The translations under genes and the position numbers were made by a program. From Methyloprofundus sp. (GTDB lineage Bacteria > Pseudomonadota > Gammaproteobacteria > Methylococcales > Methylomonadaceae), in contig JAQRMR010000100.1 in NCBI GenBank assembly GCA_028599115.1, positions 1 to 44,103 of the forward strand: a stretch of 44,103 bases of DNA. Reading direction: 5' to 3'. Every line of letters begins with the position of its first letter. Position 1 is the stretch's first letter. The notes under the pieces were generated by a model. The model did not search any database. It was not told the origin of the DNA and was given only the letters and a program-made list of their open reading frames with translations. Of the stretch, positions 37,583-44,103 are shown one piece after another.

Positions 37583-38221
37583 ATGCCAACTATGACCATA
37601 AAACCGCTTGTGATGAGTGCTTTAGAAACAGCACTCAATAAATACCTCAGTTTAGACGAAGATGTCAGCATGTTTCTAAAGCCATTATCAGGAAAAGTGA
37701 TTGCAATCACTATTACGCCTATTGGTGAAACGCTTTATTTATCCCCAAGTGAAACTATTATTCAGTTTATGGATTTTTATGAGCATAAACCTGATACAAC
37801 AATTACTGGCTCTTTGCCGGCTTTAGGATTGATGGGATTAAGCAATACACCAGCGCGTTCTTTTTTTTCTGGTGATGTCGAAATTACTGGTGACTTAGCG
37901 GTTGGGCAACAATTTCAACAGTTATTTAAACAATTAGATATTGATTTAGAAGAACAGCTATCACAATACACAGGTGATGTAGTCGCGCATAAATTAGGTA
38001 ATCTTTTTAAATCTGCTCACCAATTTCATCAAGAAAGTATAACAAGCATTAAACTCAATGTTGCTGAGTTTTTACAAGATGAAAGTAAAGACCTACCTCC
38101 AGAACCTGAAATTAATATTTTCACGCAACAGGTAGATCAATTAAAAGAAGAGTTAGAGCGTGCTGAAGCTAAAATACAGCGTTTAGATGATGCCGTAAAA
38201 GCAGCACAACAATCAGACTAA
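37583..38221 (+). CDS. ubiJ: Ubiquinone biosynthesis accessory factor UbiJ
   Basis: SCP2-domain lipid-binding protein that scaffolds the soluble ubiquinone biosynthesis complex with UbiK. The N-terminal 110 residues form the SCP2 fold (ALNKYLSLDEDVSMFL, ITGSLPALGLMGL, GDVEITGDLAVGQQFQQLF), and the last ~35 residues form a coiled coil (QVDQLKEELERAEAKIQRLD), as expected for UbiJ. An ATG nine bases inside (37592) is an alternative start. It sits between ubiE and ubiB, the conserved order. Confidence 0.93.
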   Translation: MPTMTIKPLVMSALETALNKYLSLDEDVSMFLKPLSGKVIAITITPIGETLYLSPSETIIQFMDFYEHKPDTTITGSLPALGLMGLSNTPARSFFSGDVEITGDLAVGQQFQQLFKQLDIDLEEQLSQYTGDVVAHKLGNLFKSAHQFHQESITSIKLNVAEFLQDESKDLPPEPEINIFTQQVDQLKEELERAEAKIQRLDDAVKAAQQSD

Positions 38222-38230
38222 GGAATTCAT

Positions 38231-39781
38231 GTGAAGCACCCTAAACTTATTTTAAGACTTTTACACATCAACTGGGTCTTTGTCTCACACGGCTTAGATG
38301 ATCTTATTTTAAAAACACATTTATTTCGGCCATTACGCTTTTTTGCGTTTTTATCACCTAGCTTTTGGCGCCAAAATAAGCTTGAAGCACGTGGCATTAG
38401 AATTCGTCGTACTTTAGAAGATTTAGGCCCTATTTATATTAAATTTGGTCAAGCTCTTTCAACACGTAAAGATATATTGCCTGATGATATTGCGGATGAA
38501 TTAGTCAAATTACAAGATAAAGTCCCTCCTTTTTCCGATCAACAAGCCCGTGAAGTCATTGAAAAAGAACTGGGCATGCCGATTAAAGATGTTTTTTCTG
38601 AGTTTTCTAGTAGCCCTCTTGCCTCTGCTTCTATTGCGCAGGTTCACGCAGCAACCTTGCATACTGGCGAAGATGTTATTGTTAAAGTTTTACGTCCTGA
38701 TGTAGAAAAATGGATACACTCTGATATTGGGCTTTTATATGAGCTAGCAAATTTAGCTGAGAAATTCTGGGATGATGCGAAACGCCTACACCCAACAGAA
38801 ATTGTGGCTGAGTTTGAAAAAACATTACTTAATGAATTAGACTTAGTCATGGAAGCCGGAAATTGCAGCAAATTACGCGGCAACTTTAAAGCTTCCCAAG
38901 CCCTCTATGTGCCTGAAATTCATTGGGAATACACGCGTAAAAAGATTCTTGTTATGGAGCGTATTTACGGCATTCCGGTAGGGGAAATTGAGACTTTACG
39001 TAAAAATAATGCCGACTTCAAAACATTAGCAGAACGCGGTGTAGAAATTTTCTTTACCCAAGTGTTTAGAGATAATTTTTTCCATGCCGACATGCATCCA
39101 GGCAACGTATTCGTTGAACTTCCAGATAAATATATTGCTGTGGATTTTGGCATTATGGGCACGTTAACAAAATCTGACCAACGCTATTTAGCAGAAAACT
39201 TATTAGGCTTCTTTAACCGCGATTACCACCGCGTTGCTAAAGCACATATTGATTCTGGCTGGGTCCCCGCTAATACCAGTGTTGAAGAATTTGAATCTGC
39301 CATTCGTAGTGTTTGTGAACCTATCTTCGATAAACCACTAAAAGATATTTCCTTTGGCTTGTTATTATTACGCCTATTCCAAACTGCACGACGTTTTAAT
39401 ATGGAAGTACAACCTCAACTGGTTTTACTGCAAAAAACCTTATTAAATATTGAAGGCCTAGGGCGACAGCTTTATCCTGAACTTGATCTATGGTCTACCG
39501 CTAAACCTTTTTTAGAAGAATGGTTTAAAGAGCGTTTAAGCCCTAAAAGTAAAATTAAGCAAGCAATACAGAAATTTCCAGAAATGACAGAAAAATTTCC
39601 AGAAGTACCTCAACTGATTTTTCAAGCACTTGATGATGCCGCGCATACCAGCCTACGTGCAGAACAGCAGCATAGACAGATGCAGCAAATGCAACAACAA
39701 ATCCAGCATAATCATAAACGAACTATTGCTACTTTAATATTAAGTTCGATAGCGATTAGTTCAGCTATTTTTTGGTCATAA
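38231..39781 (+). CDS. ubiB: Ubiquinone biosynthesis protein UbiB
   Basis: Atypical kinase-like ATPase of the UbiB/ADCK family, needed for ubiquinone synthesis. The family motif KFGQ is at 71-74 ([16 protein letters not shown]), with the Ala-rich loop [12 protein letters not shown] near 130 and the catalytic HADMHPGN and VDFGIMG later. A C-terminal hydrophobic segment (about 495-516) anchors it in the membrane. The start is GTG at 38231 with AAGGA at 38219-38223. Length 516. Confidence 0.96.
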   Translation: MKHPKLILRLLHINWVFVSHGLDDLILKTHLFRPLRFFAFLSPSFWRQNKLEARGIRIRRTLEDLGPIYIKFGQALSTRKDILPDDIADELVKLQDKVPPFSDQQAREVIEKELGMPIKDVFSEFSSSPLASASIAQVHAATLHTGEDVIVKVLRPDVEKWIHSDIGLLYELANLAEKFWDDAKRLHPTEIVAEFEKTLLNELDLVMEAGNCSKLRGNFKASQALYVPEIHWEYTRKKILVMERIYGIPVGEIETLRKNNADFKTLAERGVEIFFTQVFRDNFFHADMHPGNVFVELPDKYIAVDFGIMGTLTKSDQRYLAENLLGFFNRDYHRVAKAHIDSGWVPANTSVEEFESAIRSVCEPIFDKPLKDISFGLLLLRLFQTARRFNMEVQPQLVLLQKTLLNIEGLGRQLYPELDLWSTAKPFLEEWFKERLSPKSKIKQAIQKFPEMTEKFPEVPQLIFQALDDAAHTSLRAEQQHRQMQQMQQQIQHNHKRTIATLILSSIAISSAIFWS

Positions 39782-39782
39782 T

Positions 39783-41141
39783 ATGCTGATTAATTTCGTT
39801 CCTAAAACCGAAATTTCCGCAAAAGAAAATCTACAGTGGTTGTTTATTCTTAGAAATCTAATGATTGGGGGAGAGTCCCTTTTCCTATTGATTTCGATTG
39901 ATGTTTTAAATATACAACTTCATGAAAGTTATTTATGGCTCACTATTTCAGCCTTTGCATCTTTTAACCTTTATACATGGATGCGTTTAAAAACTGATAT
40001 TCCGGTGACTGAGGTGGAAATATTCTCCCAGTTAGTGGTTGATGTTTTAGCGATTGCTGCTCTACTTTACTTAACTGGTGGTGCAACTAACCCTTTTACT
40101 TGGATATTTTTACTACCGGTTATTTTAACCGCCATTATTTTGCCACATGCCTATACTTGGTATATGGTTATTTTAACGACGACCTTATATACCGCACTTA
40201 TTCCTTTTCATGCGACCTTAATTGCTGTTGAACCACACTTAATGGTAGCTGAAAGTACTAGTTTTATGTATGCTATGCAACATACAGTACAAGATGCTGA
40301 ATTCTTAAATTTTCATATCTTTGGTATGTGGTTTGGTTTTGTTTGTAGTGCAGGCTTAGTGGCCTTCTTCTCCGTTGAGCTATCTAACACCATTAAAGCT
40401 GGCGAACGTACTATTACAGAAGCGCGTGAAAAATCATTACAAGATGAAAGTCTTATTTCTTTAGCCTCGCTTGCTGCGAGTGCAGCACATGATATGGGGA
40501 CGCCTTTAGGTACAATGGCTATTATTGTTCATGAGTTAAAGGATGAGAAAAAGCCCATCTCTATCAAGGAGATGCAGGAAAAAATGCATATTATGCAAGA
40601 CCAAATTCTTCGCTGCAAACAAGCACTATCGGTAATGTCTTCTTCAGCAGGTGAAGTACGAGCTGACTCTGGCCACCTTACTGTCTTTACTAGTTATTTA
40701 GATGAGGTGATTAACCAATGGCGTAACCAACAACCTGGCGTAAAAATTAATTTCATCATTAACCCTGAAGCACCTTTAAATTCCTTTATTTTGGCTGAAA
40801 AGACATTAACTCACGCACTGATTAATATTTTAAATAATGCAGCACAAGTGACACTGCCTAAAAAAGGTTTTGATTTTAGCGTCACACCTTGCTCTGCTGA
40901 AAACTTCGTTGGCATACAGGTGCGTGATTATGGCCCTGGAATTCCTAAAAAATTACTCAAAAAACTAGGCAATGAACCTATCAAAAGTGGTACAGGTCTA
41001 GGTGTTGGCTTATTTCTTAGTTGCTCTACCATTCGCCGCCTTGGTGGGTCTGTTGAAATCAGTAATGCTCCAAGTGGTGGCGCTTCTATTAATATTATTC
41101 TCCCCGTTGATTCACAACCGAGCGATACCCAAAATGTCTGA
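39783..41141 (+). CDS. regB: RegB/PrrB-type redox sensor histidine kinase
   Basis: Inner-membrane sensor kinase. Six hydrophobic helices occupy about 20-200. The quinone-associated heptapeptide GGATNPF is at 99-105 between helices 3 and 4. The H-box SAAHDMGTPLGT holds phospho-acceptor His236, and Cys278 (ILRCKQAL) sits where RegB has its redox-active cysteine. ATPase motifs: N-box NILNNAAQ, G1 DYGPGIP, G2 GTGLGVGLFLS. It follows ubiB by one base and overlaps regA by eight. The likely signal is the ubiquinone redox state, by analogy with Rhodobacter RegB. Confidence 0.92.
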   Translation: MLINFVPKTEISAKENLQWLFILRNLMIGGESLFLLISIDVLNIQLHESYLWLTISAFASFNLYTWMRLKTDIPVTEVEIFSQLVVDVLAIAALLYLTGGATNPFTWIFLLPVILTAIILPHAYTWYMVILTTTLYTALIPFHATLIAVEPHLMVAESTSFMYAMQHTVQDAEFLNFHIFGMWFGFVCSAGLVAFFSVELSNTIKAGERTITEAREKSLQDESLISLASLAASAAHDMGTPLGTMAIIVHELKDEKKPISIKEMQEKMHIMQDQILRCKQALSVMSSSAGEVRADSGHLTVFTSYLDEVINQWRNQQPGVKINFIINPEAPLNSFILAEKTLTHALINILNNAAQVTLPKKGFDFSVTPCSAENFVGIQVRDYGPGIPKKLLKKLGNEPIKSGTGLGVGLFLSCSTIRRLGGSVEISNAPSGGASINIILPVDSQPSDTQNV

Positions 41142-41673
41142 TCAAGTCCCTGCTCTATTACTCGTCGATGATGACCAAACCTATTGTTCTGTTTTAAAGT
41201 CAGCTTTAGATAAGCGAGGCTTTAAGGTAACAACGGCTTATGATGTTAAATCCGGCTTAGCTTTTGCTGAAGAAATAGAGCCTGAATACGCAGTGATTGA
41301 TTTGCGCATTGGTCATGAATCAGGCTTAGAACTAGTACAAAAACTCATTTCATTAGATAGCAATACACAAATCATTATGCTAACGGGTTTTGCGAGCATT
41401 GCAACTGCCGTTGAAGCAATTAAGCTGGGGGCAATTCACTATCTAACCAAACCCGCAGATCCTGATGAAATTTTAGCGGCTCTCCGTAAAAATCAAGGAG
41501 ACTCCTCCGTCACTATTAATGAAAACCCATTATCGGTAAAACGCCTAGAGTGGGAACATTTACAAAAAGTATTAATGGAACACGATGGCAATATTTCTGC
41601 CGCTGCGCGTGCCTTAAACATGCACCGCCGTACTCTACAAAGAAAATTAGATAAACATCCCGTTAAAGTTTAA
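41134..41673 (+). CDS. regA: RegA/PrrA-type response regulator
   Basis: Partner of the adjacent kinase: receiver domain (1-120) with acidic pocket DDD at 12-14, phospho-acceptor Asp56 (AVIDLRIG) and a conserved Lys in LTKPAD; then a short linker and a Fis-type helix-turn-helix (NISAAARALNMHRRTLQRKL). It is 179 residues from the ATG at 41134, which overlaps the regB end by eight bases. A longer frame from 41002 merely reads regB in another frame. RegA homologues control respiration, carbon fixation and nitrogen genes; the targets here are unknown. Confidence 0.93.
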   Translation: MSDQVPALLLVDDDQTYCSVLKSALDKRGFKVTTAYDVKSGLAFAEEIEPEYAVIDLRIGHESGLELVQKLISLDSNTQIIMLTGFASIATAVEAIKLGAIHYLTKPADPDEILAALRKNQGDSSVTINENPLSVKRLEWEHLQKVLMEHDGNISAAARALNMHRRTLQRKLDKHPVKV

Positions 41674-41675
41674 TT

Positions 41676-42668
41676 ATGGCTAACACAAATAAAGAACACC
41701 CTTTTGCAGAAATCATCCGCATTTTAGGTAAAGGAAAAAAAGGTTCTCGCCCTCTTACGCAAGAAGAAGCTTACACTGCGATGCGTATGATTCTTGAAGA
41801 TAAAGTCGAAGATTTACAGCTGGGGGCTTTTTTAATGCTAATGAGGGTAAAAGAAGAAACGCCTGAAGAACTTGCTGGTTTTGTACAAGCAGTTCGTGAT
41901 TCATTACCCTCACCCCATGTAATGGCTGATTTAGATTGGTCTAGCTATGCTGGCAAACGTCGACAGTTACCTTGGTTTATATTAAGTAGCCTGTTATTGG
42001 CTGAAAATAATATTAAGGTCTTAATGCATGGTTCTGCTTCGCATACTGAAGGCCGACTATTTGTTGAAGACATGCTACCGTTGTTTTCATTACCAACAAC
42101 GCATAAATTTAATGAAGCGGAACAGCAATTAAACGCACATAATTTTGCTTACTTATCTCTATCTGAAATTTGCCCAGCAATGGATAAAATGATTCATTTG
42201 CGCAATTTAATGGGCTTACGTTCCCCCGTGCACACGCTAGTTCGCTTAATTAACCCGTTTAATGCGCAATATAGTATTCAAGGTATCTTTCACCCTGGCT
42301 ATCGCCCGGTACACCAAGAAGCCGCACTACTTCTAAATCAACCGCACATGGCGGTATTAAAAGGTGAAGGTGGCGAAACGGAACGTAACCCCGATGTAGA
42401 CTGCTTAGTTCAAAGTGTGCATCAAGGCGAATTATCCGATGAAATCTGGCCTGCATTATTTTCTAGGCGACATATCAAACCAGATCAGTTAAACCCTGAA
42501 GACTTATTGCAGTTATGGCGTGGTGAGCTAGATAATGAATATGCCAGTGCCAGTGTCATAGGAACAACAGCCATTGCTTTAAAGCTTCTGGGGAAAGTTG
42601 ATAATCAAAATGATGCCCATCAATTAGCCACGCAGTATTGGGGTAACCGAGATGAATCAGCTTATTAA
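41676..42668 (+). CDS. TrpD2/YbiB-like protein (glycosyl transferase family fold)
   Basis: Homologue of anthranilate phosphoribosyltransferase that lacks the enzyme's hallmark: where TrpD has GTGGD, this sequence runs SYAGKRRQLPWFILSS. That and the opening KGKKGSRPLTQEEAYTAMRMIL mark the YbiB/TrpD2 group, whose E. coli member binds nucleic acids without known enzymatic activity. Length 330 is usual. It begins two bases after regA and overlaps the following lipoprotein gene by 17 bases if that gene starts at 42652. Confidence 0.88.
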   Translation: MANTNKEHPFAEIIRILGKGKKGSRPLTQEEAYTAMRMILEDKVEDLQLGAFLMLMRVKEETPEELAGFVQAVRDSLPSPHVMADLDWSSYAGKRRQLPWFILSSLLLAENNIKVLMHGSASHTEGRLFVEDMLPLFSLPTTHKFNEAEQQLNAHNFAYLSLSEICPAMDKMIHLRNLMGLRSPVHTLVRLINPFNAQYSIQGIFHPGYRPVHQEAALLLNQPHMAVLKGEGGETERNPDVDCLVQSVHQGELSDEIWPALFSRRHIKPDQLNPEDLLQLWRGELDNEYASASVIGTTAIALKLLGKVDNQNDAHQLATQYWGNRDESAY

Positions 42669-43275
42669 CATGTCTTTTTTATTGCGAACAATTTTTTTAG
42701 CTAGCCTTCTGTTATTAACAGCCTGCACCGCATCACAACCCAGAAATACTGAAAATATTTGTGAGATTTTCCGGGAAAAAGACGATTGGTATGAAGATAC
42801 TAAAAATACCCAAGAAAAATGGGGGGTTCCTATCCAAATACAAATGGCGATTATGCACCAAGAATCACGATTTGTTGCTGATGCACAACCACCCCGCCCT
42901 TATATCTTAGGCTTTATTCCCTGGTTTAGACGCAGCTCCGCTTATGGCTACCCACAAGCACAGGATGGCACTTGGGATTGGTATATCAAAGATACGGGAG
43001 TTTGGGGCGCAGATAGAGATGAATTTGATGATGCGAGTGATTTTATCGGTTGGTATTGTACGGTTAGCTCAAAAAAGCTAGGTATTTCTAAATGGGATAC
43101 TGCCAGTCAATATCTTGCTTATCATGAAGGCCACGGCGGTTTTAAAAAGAAATCTTATCTAAAAAAACCATGGCTACTGAAAGTCTCTCAAAAAGTAAAT
43201 CGTCGTGCTAATATTTTTGGTAAACAACTCGCAGGATGTAAAGCAGAGCTCGAGGATGATGGTTGGTTTTGGTAA
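42652..43275 (+). CDS. Transglycosylase SLT-domain lipoprotein
   Basis: Predicted outer-membrane lipoprotein with a lytic transglycosylase-like domain acting on peptidoglycan. The lipobox LLTAC puts the lipidated cysteine at 25. The lysozyme-like core starts IQIQMAIMHQESRF, where Glu71 is the candidate catalytic acid, and includes SSAYGYPQAQDGTWDWY and YLAYHEGHGGF. The ATG at 42652 has GGGG about nine bases upstream; an in-frame ATG at 42670 would remove the overlap with trpD2 and still leave a good signal peptide. Last gene of the block. Confidence 0.87.
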   Translation: MNQLINMSFLLRTIFLASLLLLTACTASQPRNTENICEIFREKDDWYEDTKNTQEKWGVPIQIQMAIMHQESRFVADAQPPRPYILGFIPWFRRSSAYGYPQAQDGTWDWYIKDTGVWGADRDEFDDASDFIGWYCTVSSKKLGISKWDTASQYLAYHEGHGGFKKKSYLKKPWLLKVSQKVNRRANIFGKQLAGCKAELEDDGWFW

Positions 43276-43328
43276 AAGTTTCTTTATTACCGCAGTATAA
43301 GATTAACTCTTTTTTGGCTCTTTTTTAT

Positions 43329-43466
43329 TAGACATCTTTCCTAAATAGTTATGCAATACTTTAAACCCAATACTCTATAAGAGCTTACAGGGAAATAAGC
43401 AAAAAACGATAACTCCTTTAATGAATTGATATTAATAAGATAAACTTTATTTAGGAAAGCTGTCTA
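43329..43466. mobile_element. MITE-like 138-bp inverted-repeat unit
   Basis: The 19-bp ends TAGACATCTTTCCTAAATA (43329-43347) and TATTTAGGAAAGCTGTCTA (43448-43466) are inverted with one mismatch, enclosing 100 bases without an open frame. No clear target-site duplication is visible. Confidence 0.5.
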
Positions 43467-43492
43467 TTATGCATTATATGTAATCTACCTAG

Positions 43493-43708
43493 GGTGGAAT
43501 AACACAGTGTTTTCCACCTTTCACTCAGCACCTATACCAAGTTGTGTTTAATAATGCCGGAAAACGCTGACGCTATTCCGGCCTACGGCTCTTCATAAAC
43601 TCGTATTTTCGTAGCGCGGTAGGTTGGGGTGAGGTACGAACCCCAACAATGTTGGCGTTTGTAAAGTGTTGGGTTACGTTTTCTGCGCTACGCTGGCAAA
43701 CCCAACCT
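43493..43708. repeat. Cluster of three REP-like inverted repeats
   Basis: Hairpins: GGTGGAA/TTCCACC at 43493-43499 and 43512-43518; GCCGGAA/TTCCGGC at 43556-43562 and 43576-43582; and AGGTTGGG/CCCAACCT at 43621-43628 and 43701-43708 with inner GTTGGGGT/ACCCCAAC. Three different repeat types sit side by side in about 215 bases. Confidence 0.65.
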
Positions 43709-44103
43709 GCAGGCTAGGCATGTTTGATAATGTGCAATAATCACAAAATTAAAGGGTAGCGCCCCCATTAACGCCCATTAACGCATTAATATTTATACAT
43801 TTTTATGGTTTAAAATAAAATTTATTTTAGAGGCTTTTTTGACAACCCTAGGTAATTCAAGCCCTCCAGATTTTTACCTTTTTCATTTTACGAAAAAATA
43901 GTCGATTTTAAGGCGACTTAACTTAATATAATCAATTAGTTAGACTTAACTTACTGACATTGAGTCTGACCCCAATACCGCTCTTTCAGCGCTGCCTAAC
44001 ATTGTACTGGAGCCATCAGCGGCTATGTAAATTTACACGCCTCCCCCTGACTAGCAGCGGATTAGGCGCTGAGGAAGTCACTTGGCCTAAAATCAGCGGT
44101 TCA

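Larger units (their letters stand above)
43276..44103. other. Non-coding, repeat-rich right end
   Basis: No credible gene is visible in 828 bases. It holds a MITE-like unit (43329-43466), short hairpins (43493-43518 and 43556-43582), a longer inverted repeat (43621-43708), a copy of the GGGTAGCG repeat (43751-43766) with two tandem CCCATTAACG units, and, near 43961, TTGAGTCTGACCCCAATA, a sequence type common near REP-associated repeats. Confidence 0.6.

Noticed and set aside
41002..41133. N-terminal extension of RegA
   Set aside because: These codons are the regB gene in a shifted frame; the receiver domain starts properly at the ATG at 41134.
43764..43785. Possible start of a CRISPR or tandem array (two CCCATTAACG units)
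   Set aside because: Only two 10-bp units without spacers; no array and no cas genes nearby.
1..44103. Contig wrapping: AGCGGTTCA occurs at both window ends
   Set aside because: Only nine bases agree and the preceding bases differ (TT versus TC), which is too short to claim a terminal repeat or circularity.

Overview
The window is AT-rich chromosomal DNA from a gammaproteobacterium. Support comes from class I GshA, the RlmK-RlmL fusion, UbiJ/UbiE/UbiB, a YcgN-type protein, a YqiB/DUF1249 protein and an E. coli-like dif site. The mix (RegB/RegA beside ubi genes, HslV with a short propeptide, DUF971, many REP-like repeats) fits a Methylococcales-type methanotroph, but that placement is inference: no methane-oxidation gene is present. 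No rRNA, tRNA, CRISPR array, prophage or intact transposase was recognised.

Left part (1-24.2 kb), mostly minus strand: a four-domain sulfur-transfer oxidoreductase fusion; a DUF6164 protein and an MnmM-like methyltransferase; a gshA-cysH-rbgA operon; recQ and a truncated haemoglobin on the plus strand; ycgN-cyoE; a 7TM diguanylate cyclase; a CPA2 antiporter; trpS; a PilZ protein and a DUF1249 protein on the plus strand; a small flgP-lipoprotein-flgT operon; rlmL; an FKBP isomerase; and a KfrA-like coiled-coil DNA-binding protein.

Centre (24.2-25.0 kb): an 837-base stretch without an intact gene. It holds AT-rich palindromes ahead of the kfrA-like gene, a REP-like fragment, unidentified short open frames, and at 24937-24964 a sequence matching E. 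coli dif at 25 of 28 positions. This is the most important non-coding feature and suggests that the window crosses the replication terminus. Around it, 33 of 40 genes point away from dif, so most would be transcribed head-on to forks converging there.

Right part (25.0-43.3 kb), mostly plus strand: two poorly known minus-strand genes; cysD-cysN, where CysN ends in what looks like a vestigial APS kinase domain; galU-uvrA; a VOC protein and a GDT1-family transporter; an orphan minus-strand gene; then a tightly packed block hslV-hslU-DUF971-ubiE-ubiJ-ubiB-regB-regA-trpD2-lytic-transglycosylase lipoprotein. The last 0.8 kb is non-coding and rich in inverted repeats.

Functional threads: (1) Sulfate assimilation: CysDN makes APS, and the CysH here carries the paired cysteine motifs of a [4Fe-4S] APS reductase, so PAPS would not be required; this agrees with the decayed kinase tail on CysN. 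GshA lies in the cysH operon. (2) Quinone biology: ubiquinone biosynthesis genes run directly into a RegB/RegA redox two-component system whose kinase has the quinone-associated GGxxNPF motif and a candidate redox cysteine. (3) c-di-GMP and motility: a diguanylate cyclase, a PilZ protein and FlgP/FlgT homologues lie within 8 kb of each other.
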